From Circinella umbellata (lineage: Eukaryota > Mucoromycota > Mucoromycetes > Mucorales > Lichtheimiaceae), in contig JAIWNF010000042.1 in the NCBI GenBank assembly GCA_025093555.1, forward strand, positions 372,001 through 436,000: DNA of 64,000 bases, in the 5' to 3' direction. A program made the translations under genes and the position numbers. Positions 1-10,815 of the stretch are shown here, one piece after another; within the stretch, counting starts at the first letter, position 1, and each line of letters opens with the position of its first letter. A model generated the notes under the pieces. The model made no database searches. It was not told the DNA's origin and worked only from the letters and a program-made list of their open reading frames with translations.

Positions 1-1198
1 TTTAAATCAGATGGATGTACATATTAGTGAATTTGCTGAGAGCCGTTTCAAGCGTGAAAACATCAATGTAGTTACGAATGCAAGAGTAGTACGAATTGAA
101 GATAATAATGTTGTATACAAGTACAAGAGTAGTGGTGATAATGAAGAAGATTTACACTCTATTCCTTATGGTTTATGCTTATGGTCCACAGGAATTGCTA
201 TGACTCCATTTGTTCAGTCACTTTCGGAAAAGTTCGGTATACAGAACCATCAACGTGTATTGTTAACAGACGAGTTCTTACGGGTCAAAGGTGTACCGGA
301 CATGTCGATTTTTGCTGTGGGAGACTGCGCTACAATTGAAAATCCAAAACTGATTGAGCATATTGAAGAAATCTTTGAAAATTCAGACAAGTAAGCTGTC
401 ATTTACTTTGTATCCTATTTATAATAATATATTGATAATGCTCTTTTTTACAATTTTTTTACGTAGAAACAAAGATGGTCGATTGAATACGGAAGAGTTT
501 AATGATGTCGTTGCATATATTAAGCGCAAGTTCCCATTAATTAGGCAACATTGTGAAAAACTAGAGCGTGCTTTTGAAAATTATGACTTGGATCATAGTG
601 GAACAATTGAAATCCAAGAACTTGCTAAATTTTTACGCGACATCGACAGGAAAGTGACACAATTACCAGCGGTAAGTTATTTTTTTGTTTATCGGGGTAT
701 AATAAAATGAAGAACTGTGTATGTATGTTTGTAAAATGATATGGATAAGGATTGTCGATATCGGACCAAAAAAAAATAGTGCTCTATATTAAAACTCGTT
801 ATTTTTTTTATTACTATCACTATTTATAGACTGCTCAAGTGGCCAGTCAGCAAGGAGAATACCTTGCAAAATATCTGACTAATCGAACTAACAATCCATT
901 CATTTACAAACATTTGGGAACCCTGGCATATCTTGGTAATACTGCAGTGGGTGAATTCAGTTGGGGTTATAAGATGATTGGCGGATTATATTCGATGTAC
1001 CTGTGGCGAAGTGTGTACTGGTCGGAACAAGTAAGTCTATTCAATATGTATAAGCGATACAGGACAGAAGCTGTGAGTACGTAGTATTTTTCTAACTGGA
1101 TACTATATATACAATAGGTTAGTATGCGAACACGTATGAATTTAAGCTTGGATTGGACAAAACAAGCATTGTTTGGACGAGATCTTTCTATAGTGTAG
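1..1198 (+). CDS. NDE1: External alternative NADH:ubiquinone oxidoreductase, EF-hand type (5' partial)
   Basis: C-terminal part of a rotenone-insensitive type II NADH dehydrogenase. This enzyme passes electrons from cytosolic NADH to ubiquinone at the outer face of the inner mitochondrial membrane. The first base is already coding. Exons are <1..390, 467..671, 830..1030 and 1118..1198, and all phases agree. The second nucleotide-binding region ends in a SIFAVGDCA motif, typical of the FAD-binding end of the fold. A canonical EF-hand loop (DKNKDGRLNTEE) follows and is split by the first intron. A second loop (DLDHSGTIEIQE) lies about 50 residues later, so calcium regulation as in Neurospora NDE1 is likely. 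The C-terminus matches yeast NDE1 in pattern: ASQQGEYLAKYL, a WRSVYWSEQVS membrane-anchor segment, then DWTKQALFGRDLS. NDE-class assignment is firm; the paralogue number is a guess. Confidence 0.93.
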
Positions 1199-1454
1199 TA
1201 AAGTCATTGATATTATTAATAAATAGCTACCAATATGTATTAGTGAAAGTAATATATAACTGCTCATCAGATCAGAAAACTAAATAGAATTTATGACGCA
1301 AAATATGTAGAACAGCCACAATGGACACTGAAATAAAAGACTGTGTAGTATATTTATAGTTTCCAGAGCTAGATTTTATTCTTTAAACTCTATTATTTCG
1401 ATTATGGGATTAAGAACAATACGTACCCCATGAGTATAGATTAAACTATTTGGT

Positions 1455-1673
1455 TTATAAACGAATATCAATGTGATTAATAATAAAAATAATAAGTAAT
1501 TTATCTATACAAGCCCAAGCAACGTTATATCCAGCCTGTCCCTTTTCTCCAGATACGTAAACCACATTCACTAAGATAAAGAGTACGGCACGATATGTTA
1601 CATCATCGACACTCAGCTTGATTTGTCGTCCGTCACCTAAAAATCTGTGGAGCACATAATTTGCATGTTACGA
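1455..1673 (-). other. Unassigned minus-strand open frame, possible orphan exon
   Basis: A frame of about 70 codons that reads like protein: GDGRQIKLSVDDVTYRAV followed by a hydrophobic stretch and GYNVAWACIDKL. It has no ATG; the nearest start-like codon is GTG. A good splice acceptor (TTTTTAG) sits just before the GDGRQ segment, so it could be the last exon of a minus-strand gene whose earlier exons I could not find. I do not recognise the family. A relic or a chance frame is equally possible. Confidence 0.2.
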
Positions 1674-1842
1674 ACTGGATCTATAATTTCGTTACGATCC
1701 GCTTTACACATCATTTATGTCTTAATCCAGTAGAATGAGAAAAGATGATCAAGCAGCTAACAAGCGGCCTTTCAAAAGCCAAAAAGATAGATGTTTAAAT
1801 GAGTAAAAAAAAAGAAAAAAAATTATTTCGCCAACCTCCCAC

Positions 1843-1844
<2 letters not shown>

Positions 1845-1873
<29 letters not shown>
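1845..1873. repeat. (AC)14 microsatellite
   Basis: Uninterrupted AC dinucleotide run in the upstream region of EMG1, 26 bases from the start codon. Confidence 0.9.
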
Positions 1874-1874
<1 letters not shown>

Positions 1875-1899
1875 TTTACAAATAAAAAAAAAAGCAAGA

Positions 1900-3053
1900 A
1901 TGGAAATTGACTCTACTGATAATCGAAAACGCTTAATTATTGTTCTTGAAAATGCCTCTTTAGAAGCTGCAAGACTACACCCATACCGTTTTGATTCAAA
2001 AATGCAACTGTTAAATTGTGACGAGCACCAATCTATTCTGAAACGTTTGGGTCGAGACATTGCAGATGCACGACCTGACATTGTTCACCAGGTATATTAT
2101 TATTATCTTTGTTTTCTAACCCCTTTCTCTATAATAACATACGCGGTAAAAGCAAATATTATGGTCGGTGCTGATAAAAAATGTATTTATTATTTTTAAT
2201 AGTGTCTTTTAGCTCTCCTTGACAGTCCTCTTAACAAGTCTGGACACTTGGAGGTAATAACTCACTTTACTCTTTTTCTTTTTTTTTTTTCGAAGGAGCC
2301 TATCATCTTAAGAAAAAGTTAATGTGTGAAATATAATCCTGATTGTCATAATAAAATTATCAGGTATATATCCATACAGCAAAAGGCGTTGTGATCCGAA
2401 TTAATCCCGAAACTCGTATACCACGAACTATCAAGCGTTTCTCCGGATTAATGGGTAAATTTAATTTATACAAGCTACTTTAATTTAATGGTTACCAAGT
2501 AACTGGCATATTAACTGAAACGCATAATTATAATAGTACAATTATTGGAAAAGGGTTGTATTGTTAGTGACTCGGAAGGCAAAAACAAGTTACTTGAAAT
2601 TGTCCCCCCTCCAGTAACAAATTATCTCCCAGCAAACGCCAAAAAAATAGGTAAATAGAATGAAGCTATATATAGAATAGTCTATTGTGATAAAATTTGA
2701 ATCTTGTTTTTTAAGTTAAAGTTTCATTGTTCCCTGTCAAATTCATTCCTTAGCTTTATCATGGAACTCGGAAAAGGTGAAATTGTATGACTACTTTAAG
2801 GAGATACCAGGTGATGGACCCGTCGTAGTTGCCGTAGGTGCGATGGCAAAGGGTGCTGATACTTTTGCTGACAGTTATGTTCAAGATAAAATTGGTGAGA
2901 TTTTAAATAGAATACTTATTATTTTAATGGGTCTGTATTAACTGCTTATTTTTGTACTTTTTCTTAATAGGTATCTCTGAATATTCACTTTCAGCCGCTG
3001 TTGCATGCAGCAAGGTGTGCTGTGCCTTGGAGGATCTTTGGAATATTATGTAA
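1900..3053 (+). CDS. EMG1: 18S rRNA pseudouridine N1-methyltransferase Emg1/Nep1
   Basis: SPOUT-class enzyme that methylates the hypermodified pseudouridine of 18S rRNA and is needed for 40S subunit biogenesis in the nucleolus. Exons are 1900..2091, 2203..2253, 2364..2454, 2537..2650, 2754..2894 and 2971..3053, giving 223 residues, close to the usual family size. Family signatures read through the splice sites: [12 protein letters not shown] near the N-terminus, [49 protein letters not shown], then [12 protein letters not shown] (knot region binding S-adenosylmethionine) and the terminal [16 protein letters not shown]. The start is the first ATG after an A-rich leader. Six exons for a 223-residue protein is typical of this window. 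Confidence 0.95.
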
Positions 3054-3968
3054 ATAGTATCAACAAAATAATAAAAACCATAATATAATATCAGCAAAAC
3101 AAACATATTGAAATACTGTATTTACAATGAATGATGAATTTGTATGAAGCTAGTAACAGTTGGAGTTGAGTAATAAAAGAATCGAGAATTATATCTTATT
3201 TGAAAATATATCTGTTTCAACGATCTTCAACCACGGCTTATGAAGTTTGCCAGGCTTTACTGCTTTCAGTTATCTCTTTTATTCATAATAATACTGTAGC
3301 GAGATTTATCTTTATGCTGTTTTTTTTTTTTTTGCTGGACTATGATTAACCAAAGGTTTCTTGACAAGTGCACTGACCATCAATTTGAAATTTTCATCGA
3401 ACCATTAAACTAACCCATTGACAGCTTTGTTGCACAACATTATAACAATTCCTGTACTGCTCTATGCCTATTTTTTTAAAACCTCCCTTAATTATGGTTA
3501 AATATTTTCGGCACATGAAAAAAGTAGCATGGGGCCGAATTAAAGATCTAGCTTTCTCTCGCGCGCAAATCTGCTACAGGATTGGTTTCACTGTTACACT
3601 GGAATATGATTACCAAGCAAAATATTTTTAGAACTTTATCGCAGTAAAGGATTCATGTTATAAAGAATGATTTGCCAATAAAAAGTTGCATAATGATGAT
3701 TTATAAAAAGTAGAAAATGATCGTCTTTGTCATCTTAAATAATTAATGCAAAAACGACACACTAATCAATCAAAATAGGAAATCACACGTAATTGTTGAT
3801 TATATATGACGTCTTTTTTTTTTTATATCAGATCATCACTATGCACGATGGAAAACTTGCCTTTTTTTTTTCGAATACCGCAGAAAAAAAAAAGTGGTAA
3901 TATAATATAAAGAGTTAAGCTTTAACTTTTTTTTTAAAATGCGTCCTTCTTTTTCATCACTAAATAAA
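3054..3968. other. Intergenic region, EMG1 to glutathione peroxidase
   Basis: AT-rich spacer with homopolymer runs. The only element I can name is a TGACGTC site at 3807-3813 (listed separately). No further gene was seen. Confidence 0.6.
3807..3813. promoter_or_regulatory. CRE/ATF-like site TGACGTC
   Basis: TGACGTC lies 156 bases upstream of the glutathione peroxidase start. ATF/CREB bZIP factors of the stress MAP-kinase pathway bind this core, and fission yeast gpx1 is known to be Atf1-dependent. The sequence match is direct; the regulation is inferred. Confidence 0.45.
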
Positions 3969-4942
3969 ATGTCCAAGTTTTTCGATTTCACCGTTAAAGA
4001 TATTAAAAACCAAGATTGGAATCTTAACACTCTTAAGGGCAAGGTAAAGTAACAAAATTAGCATTTTATATGCTTTTTCTTTTCTCCCAATCTCTTTCTT
4101 TTACCCGGGACACTCACTCGAGTTTTTTTTTTTTTTTGTATACAAATAAAGGTTGTCCTCGTCGTCAATGTCGCGTCAAAATGTGGTTTCACTAAGCAAT
4201 ATGCTGGTCTTGAAGAACTTTACAAGCAATATAAGGACCGTGACTTTACCATTGTCGGCTGTCCTTGTAACCAGTTTGCCGGTCAAGGTATAAAAAAAAA
4301 TAAAAATAAAAAAATAGTCATAGCATACAGCTAAGATCAAATCCTTTTATTATATATAGAACCTGGTAACGAAGACCAAATTCAAGAGTTCTGTCAATTA
4401 AACTTTGGTGTTTCTTTCCCTCTCACCGCTAAACTGTAAGTGTTATTGCCTTTTCTTATACTAATTTGCTCATAATGATTCGTCCATCAAGGAAAACATG
4501 AATAGTTATAGTAACTTGGCAACAATTTATAAAATATAAACATAGTGATGTCAATGGTGATAAAGAAGCACCTATTTACAAGTTCTTGAAGGAATCACAA
4601 CCTGGTTTGTTAGGGTAAGATAAAAAAAAGCACAGTTATCGAATGTCTTCTTCCTTTCGTTTTCTTTGTGTACGTCTAAAGCATATCAAATAACATGTCT
4701 TTTTTTTTCTTTAGAATGAAGAGAGTCAAGTGGAACTTTGAGGTAAATAATATATGATTATACATATTCATTATAAAGGGTATAAGGGCGTTACATCTGT
4801 GATACGTAATACTGATATGGGACACCGTTTTTATTCATTTCTAAAGAAATTCTTGGTTGACCGTGAAGGCAATGTTGTTAAGCGATATGCTTCCCTTACT
4901 GAACCTAAGGCTATTGCAGCTGATATTGAAAAGCTCTTGTAA
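3969..4942 (+). CDS. GPX: Glutathione peroxidase / thioredoxin peroxidase (Gpx3/Hyr1 type)
   Basis: Thiol peroxidase that reduces lipid and hydrogen peroxides and, in yeast, senses peroxide for Yap1. Exons are 3969..4043, 4152..4287, 4360..4435, 4546..4614, 4715..4742 and 4847..4942, giving 159 residues, the normal single-domain length. The peroxidatic cysteine is in NVASKCGFT, the catalytic glutamine region is [12 protein letters not shown], and the WNFEKFLVD tryptophan/asparagine motif sits near the end. It is a cysteine enzyme, not a selenoprotein. An in-frame ATG 30 bases upstream (3939) would add a ten-residue extension, MRPSFSSLNK. I chose 3969 because the protein then begins like yeast Gpx3. 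Exon 5 is only 28 bases. Confidence 0.95.
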
Positions 4943-5511
4943 AAAACGATGTATACACACCAGTTTTAATCAATACATTCCAATGAATGTGTTATAGTTA
5001 CTTTTTTTTTTCCTTCAAATACTTTATAATTAAAACATATATATCTAATTCATTTGGTATTATGGGGATAACCTAAATGCATTATGCCAGAAGGGAATTG
5101 TTTAATTTCTATTGATACAAAAGGTTGAAGGAATAAATAGATAGTGTGTTTTTTCAATGAGAGACAAAAACATGCATGAATTTGTGGAACTCGTATGATG
5201 TTGCAAAAATATTCTCACATTTTATAAGAAACATTTTTAAATCTTTGTTACATTATGTTTAAAACTACCAAATATACAGAATTAAATCCATTTCACTTTT
5301 GTTCGAAACATTAAAAATAAAAATAATTGTGAAAAGATTTTATATGCGGATGATGTGTATAATAGAAAGTACTTTTGTTTTGGTTTCTTTTTGTTGGCTA
5401 TTAATTTTTCGCATGTAAGAAAAAAAATATGTAAGGGAGAGCAGAAAACGAGACAGCAAAAAAAAAAAAAAGGGTGAGTATGTTGATAAAGAAGGATATT
5501 ATTTTTTGTTT
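4943..5511. other. Intergenic region between converging GPX and DBP5
   Basis: Short 3'-3' spacer, AT-rich, with an A13 run near 5459. No gene or RNA recognised. Confidence 0.6.
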
Positions 5512-7744
5512 TTACAAAACAGATTTCAATGTTTTTTCGACCTGCTCCCAGTCTTCCGTTTGTACACGTGTGATGGGCCGTTGAAAATGTTCTTCAATGG
5601 CACGCATATGTTCCCAACTACGACGATCATGTACAAAATTAATACTAACACCAGTACGACCAAAACGACCCGTTCGACCCACACGATGTAAATAAGCTTC
5701 AGGTTCAGGATTACCACGATGATCCAATGGCATGTCATAATTGATGACAACACTGATTTGCATAATATCGATACCACGGGAAAGAACATTGGTTGTTACT
5801 AACACCTTAGATTCACCACGTCGAAAATGATCCATCACTTCGTCACGCTCTTCTGGAGACATCATACCATGTAATGATAAAACAGCGTGACCTTGTTCCG
5901 TCATACGTCTTGCGATTTCATCTGCAGTTTCACGTCGCTATAAAATGGTAGCGATATATATATATATATATATAAACAAGTATGTCCTATTTTCTCATAT
6001 GCATACTTTTTTTATAACTATTGAGTAGTAATAACTTACGCGACAGAAAATGATACTTTGGCTCACAGTGAGGATATCATACAAGTTGCATAGTACTTCA
6101 TACTTGTGTTCTTCACTTTGACAATCCATATAAAATTGTTTGATAGTGTCCACACTCAATTCTTCACGACGTAATGAGATTTCATTGGCATCTGGTGCAA
6201 AACGTGGTGCAAAGCGACGGACATTATCGGGGAAGGTAGCTGAAAATAATACAATTTGAGGGCTGCCTTCCAACAAACTGTATACAATTTATGTGCATAT
6301 GTTAGGTTATACGTCCTCATAAATTATTCATTTCCCGTTCAACAGTTTTCTTTTGACCATGTAATGTGATAGTTTACCCTTTAATACGAATACTTTGATC
6401 ACCTAATCCATCTTGGTCCAACATATTATCCGCTTCGTCAAGTACAAATACTTTGATGTTCTTAGTTGGCAAAAGGCGTCGACGAATTGCATCTTGTACA
6501 GAACCCGGTGTACCCACAATCACATGTTCATCCATAGATCTACCACGATGAAGACCACCTTTGACAGCCATACCAATATTAATTTTTGTAAATTTAGACA
6601 TGGTTGTAAGAACATCCACAATTTGCCTTGCCAATTCACGAGATGGTGCCAAAACAATTGCCTAAATGTAAAGAAAACGAGTTAATAATAATGTCTTATT
6701 TAAAAGATTTACTTTATTTTGTTATCTATCCTTTTCTATTCATTCCTTACTTGAGGTGAACGGATGTTTGCATCAACACGGCTCAAGATATTCAAAGAAA
6801 AGGCAGCAGTTTTACCTATAATAGATATCCACAATTGAGTTAGTGTTTACTCCACCTTTATCCTATTATCAGAATCACTTTTTTTCATATCAATACCCTC
6901 TCCGTTTTTTTTATTATTTTTCGATTATTACTAACCTGTGCCACTTTGTGATTGTCCAATCATGTTTTTTGGTCTAATAGAAATAATATTAATAATAATA
7001 TATAAAGAAAACAATTAGCTTCGAATATTTAGATTGAGGTATCAACTTACGGATTGGAAAGAAGCATTGGTAATGCTCGTTCTTGGATTTTGGATGGTTT
7101 GCTAAATCCCATAGCGTAAACTCCTTGTAACAAGTCTTGTTGCCTAATATAATATTAACACATATAATAATAACCATCAATCAATAATTCCTTTTCTTTT
7201 CTCATCAATAACAATGTATAGATAAATGTGTGAAAGCACATACAAGCCTAGTTCTTCGAAGGTTTTTGCGGAAGATGATGGGGATCCCGCTTGATCTGAT
7301 GTACGGACGTGAACATCATAACTGCTATCTAATAAACCGGTACTTCCTATTTATTTTTTTGTATATCCATTAGAATACTTATCCAATTTTTCGTGAAAAC
7401 CAAAAAAAAAAGATACCAATGTTTATAATATTTACCTTCAGGAGCTATAGCAAAATGGGGTTGATTTTGATCGGTACCTAATTTCATTATCGAATTGTTT
7501 CCAGTATTAATAATGTAAGATTGCTTATACGCAATGATTCTTCACTTCAAGATTAAAATTTAAGTTATATTTCATGTGCTAGAAATGTAGGCAAACCTGA
7601 ACCATTATTCCATTGAGCGCCTGTGCCTATAGAGTAAAAGGTTAACTACAAAACAAAATTCTACTTCTTATTATCAAAAACAAAATGTCTTTCAATATAA
7701 ACTTTACCAGTTAAATCACCAAGTCGAACGTTAATGCTGTCCAT
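5512..7744 (-). CDS. DBP5: DEAD-box RNA helicase Dbp5 / DDX19, mRNA export
   Basis: ATP-dependent RNA helicase that remodels mRNPs at the cytoplasmic face of the nuclear pore. Ten exons in transcription order: 7708..7744, 7597..7626, 7436..7477, 7244..7346, 7051..7143, 6936..6973, 6751..6815, 6378..6661, 6040..6277 and 5512..5937, giving 451 residues. Visible motifs are the Q-motif region GFSKPSKIQERALP, Walker A SGTGKT (about residues 112-117), APSRELARQ, GTPGS, the DEAD box at about 211-214, SAT in LFSATFPD, IIFCR, and the C-terminal RGIDI and HRVGRTGR. The short, G/S-rich N-terminus and overall order fit Dbp5 rather than eIF4A. Exons 1-3 are tiny (37, 30 and 42 bases). The last intron carries a (TA)n tract near 5954-5974. 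Confidence 0.95.
5954..5974. repeat. (TA)n microsatellite in the last DBP5 intron
   Basis: About ten TA units between exons 9 and 10 of the minus-strand helicase gene. Confidence 0.85.
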
Positions 7745-8382
7745 TTTTATTGTTTATACTATTATAAAATAGGAAACAAACAAAGAAAGAAAAAGACATT
7801 AATTCACAATTGATCACAAAGAGAATAATAACACGCGATCGTATTATACAGCGGTCAAATGCTGCCTTCTTTATTCGGTCTTTTTGAAAACTTTTTTTTT
7901 ATCTTTTTTTTTCCTCTGTTGAATATCGTACCACTATGAAACTTAAAAAACTAACAATATATAAAAAGTACTCGTCTTTTCTCAATGGGAAAGTGAGTAA
8001 ATCACAGTAGAAAAGTGTAAGCGACCGCGAAAAAAAAAAGAAAGCAGCGACTTGAAGTTAAATTTACAGCAGAATTTTTGATTCTGACAAAAAAAAATGT
8101 GTCATGTTTCAGCATCCTGCAGATGCTTAATATTTCTACAGCACATAGTGTTTTCTCTTTCTCGTTGTCTCAATAATTAGGTGCTTTTAATAGCATTGTT
8201 TTTTAATAGAGTGTCCAATTAATAACGTCAATAATCAATAACGATCAGACTCTATGCTTTGCCTTGAGACTTCAATCTGTGAGACTATTTTAGAGCCGGC
8301 TCGCACCCACTGAATTTGTAACAGTGAATTAACCTCACATCGAAACATTTCATCAACATACTGGATGGAGACTTATTTTTAA
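7745..8382. other. Upstream region of DBP5
   Basis: AT-rich spacer with poly-A/T runs that should contain the DBP5 promoter. No specific motif can be defended. Confidence 0.5.
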
Positions 8383-8721
8383 AATGATGGTATTTTTCTG
8401 ACTCTATTTAATTCAAACGATTCAAGTCAACAAAATCAGCAACAGCAAAAAAGAGGGACGATTGTGACCAAAAAGACGACTATGACAGCAGGTATCATGG
8501 AAGATGATAATACGCCCATTGAAAAACATCGGTTAAATATTGGTCAACTACCCAACACTAAAAATGGAACCAGTCCATTTAACATTTTATGGATGCTACA
8601 ATTATTTCAACGCTCTCATATTTGTACTGATACAAATCCTGAAGTAGGTAGTAATAATACTCATAAAATATTGTTTCGAGCCATCATAATGAATAATAGT
8701 GCATTAAATCAAGATTTATGA
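8383..8721 (+). other. Uncharacterised open frame, asparagine/glutamine-rich start
   Basis: A stop-free frame of about 112 codons. It opens with a serine/glutamine-rich stretch (SNDSSQQNQQQQKRG), then GTSPFNILWMLQLFQRSHIC and a short tail. Its codons and composition look protein-like, but there is no ATG near the start of the frame; internal ATGs come only at about 8482. It may be the last exon of an unrecognised gene or a relic. It faces the minus-strand orphan ORF at 8785-9015. Confidence 0.25.
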
Positions 8722-8784
8722 GACGCATGTATATTTGGAAAGTACAATTTACGACTATGATCACATACGTACAAAAGAGACCAA

Positions 8785-9015
8785 TCACTTTTTTTTTCTG
8801 GGATCAGGAGTATCTTTTGTAAATGAAGTTGAAGGAGCTACAGTTGAGGTTGTGCTTTTTTTCTTGTTCCAAGTCGCATGGCAAAAAGCTTCTTCATCAA
8901 AACATTTATTAAAATTATATTCATTGTGAAAAGTCAACTCCATGGGGAAACTGACCCAGTCAACAGGAGGTCGTTTGCGTACAATATAAAGTGTGTCGTT
9001 AGTTTGATTGTTCAT
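8785..9015 (-). CDS. Hypothetical small protein, 76 residues
   Basis: Complete ATG-to-stop frame in one exon. The sequence is hydrophilic and aromatic-rich: a VRKRPPVDWVSFPMELTF segment, then CFDEEAFCHATW with two cysteines seven residues apart, then a serine/threonine and lysine tail. No signal peptide or membrane segment is evident. I do not recognise it. It lies next to a minisatellite and the palindrome island, so it may be lineage-specific or a gene fragment. Confidence 0.3.
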   Translation of the reverse strand: MNNQTNDTLYIVRKRPPVDWVSFPMELTFHNEYNFNKCFDEEAFCHATWNKKKSTTSTVAPSTSFTKDTPDPRKKK

Positions 9016-9167
9016 GATAAATACAGATAATGAGGACTAAAGAAAATAATGAATAGGATTGCGAATCTACCCATAAAGATGGGAAAGACGCGCGATCTGT
9101 TATTTGCCCTGGGAATGACCGTCTCTGAATAAAACAAAAACTTGTCGATGGACAATTAGGAGCGTCG

Positions 9168-9285
9168 GTCAGGGAGTCAGAGAGTCAGAGAGTCAGAGAG
9201 TCAGAGAGTCAGAGAGTCAGAGAGTCAGAGAAAAAAAGTCAGAGAAAAAAAGTCAGAGGTCAGAGAAAAAAAAGTCAGAGGTCAG
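9168..9285. repeat. 8-bp minisatellite, unit GTCAGAGA
   Basis: About seven head-to-tail copies of GTCAGAGA, followed by variant copies spaced by A7-8 runs (GTCAGAG plus poly-A) and ending in GGTCAGG. It sits at the left edge of the accessory island, about 360 bases before the zinc-finger pseudogene. Confidence 0.9.
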
Positions 9286-9527
9286 GCACGACCGCAGGAT
9301 GGCACGACTCGATAAAACCAGACTCTTTAGTCTCCTACAAAAAAACTCTATCTTTTTATTCAACCTTTTTTATTTGATCTATGATATATTGTTTACTATA
9401 TATCTATCTCTTTAGATAATCTTTATTCTTACTCATTATTATTATTTTAATTTCACCGAAGGAACTACAGGAACTACAGCAGCAACAGCTCTTATTTTTA
9501 CCTTTGACTTTTTACCTGACTGTTTTT
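9286..9527. other. Spacer between the minisatellite and the zinc-finger pseudogene
   Basis: Nothing recognised apart from a short CAGCAA/CAACAG run near 9475-9490. Confidence 0.4.
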
Positions 9528-10815
9528 ATGCTCAAACATGGAAAATCACAAGGGACTTTTCATTGCCAAGTTTGTAATTTCGATTTCGAAACAAATTCAA
9601 GATTATCAAATCATAATTAGGATACACATGTTATTGTTGTTCAAGCTTATTTTGTTGATGGTAAGAAACACATGCTTAAAGTTAAAAAGACAATATTTTT
9701 ACATACTCTTTTTTTTCTTTTTTTTTTTTAGAAATGATTATAATACAAATGTAAAAACGTATTCAAAACCTCAACCACTTTTAAACGCCATACTAAAAAA
9801 TATAATAATGTTTCTAAATGTACTCCTAACAAGAAACGACAACATTCTGAATTAGAAAGCGCGAATGACGACTATTCCTCCATTGATCTAAAGCACCACA
9901 TACTTGAAAATGAAAAAAATTGATCTACATGTAGATACCTCAAATATATGTCCTTCAACATCGCAACTAGAAAAGATACTGCATTACTTATCGCATCCGA
10001 TGCTCGGTCTTCTTCAAAGGAGGATCAAAAGAAATGTATCATGTTTGCCACCTTAGCAGACTTGAATCCTATCACGTTAACTTCAAACACAGGAAAAGAA
10101 TATTGTTTCTTGAGCAAATTAAAAAATATTAATAATATATTGATGGATCAACCAGTTGGTAATTGGAAACTTCCGTTGGAAAACTCAAATACAAAAACAT
10201 TTTCTACGTACTTCAACACCAAATCAAGACAGTATTCTAAACCACATCATCAAGACATCACCATTTCACAAGTGTTTATCAGATACAAGATACGTTGAGC
10301 TATCTAATTCGATTACCAATATGATAAATAAAGACTGGGTCCAATTTCCGCAGCTCAGATATGCCATCCCGCAACTTTTTTCTGGAGCAGTGATTATGGA
10401 CGGATCTTCAGCGTTGTTGTTAAATGTCTTGGGGCCATATGGCAGGTTGCGAACTGATGACGCTCACTTTGAAAGAAGAACCAAATCAGCAGTACATCAG
10501 TTGTCGTTCCCTAGAAAAGAAAACAAATATGGGTGGATTACAACCGTTGCTGTTCAAGATGATAATACAACGAAATTGAAAATTGGTTTTTTGACATGTA
10601 ACTTGTTAGTTACGTCCAGTTTACGAATTAGTTCAATTTCTACCGATATAACTTTCCAGCCTTATACCATATGGACTTTGTATAATTATGATTTTAACCA
10701 AAGTTTGGATTCACAATCACAAAAGTTATCGTTGATATTCCAACGTATTACTCTTGCTGTGATCGCAGATGGTGATGGTGCTCGTATTGAAGTTAATACT
10801 TTCAGAAATCTATAA
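9528..10815 (+). pseudogene. Broken zinc-finger gene copy, left arm of palindrome
   Basis: An ATG at 9528 opens a C2H2-like finger (FHCQVCNFDFETNSRLSNHN), interrupted in frame by a TAG at 9618-9620 exactly between the two finger histidines. A likely intron is 9661..9731. After it, the second finger (CKNVFKTSTTFKRHTKKY) is out of frame because its first cysteine pair is deleted. A TGA near 9921 and a frame change near the T-run at about 10200 follow. The remaining frame, to TAA at 10813-10815, encodes the unfamiliar C-terminal domain (WVQFPQLRYAIPQLFSGAV, FERRTKSAVHQLSFPRKE, IADGDGARIEVN). No family recognised for that domain. Several independent lesions make it a pseudogene. Confidence 0.7.
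9815..10812 (+). repeat. Left arm of a 998-bp near-perfect inverted repeat
   Basis: Every position x in this arm pairs with 21674-x in the right arm without gaps. I found only two mismatches, at 10791 and 10799, both close to the inner end. The rest was compared block by block rather than by software. A central spacer of 49 bases (10813-10861) separates the arms. Confidence 0.93.

Larger units (their letters stand above)
1199..1899. other. Intergenic region with an (AC)n tract
   Basis: About 700 bases between the NADH dehydrogenase stop and the EMG1 start. It contains a weak minus-strand coding candidate (listed separately) and an (AC)14 microsatellite at 1845-1873. The tract ends only 26 bases before the EMG1 start codon, so it probably lies in the promoter or 5' leader. 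No RNA gene was seen. Confidence 0.6.
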
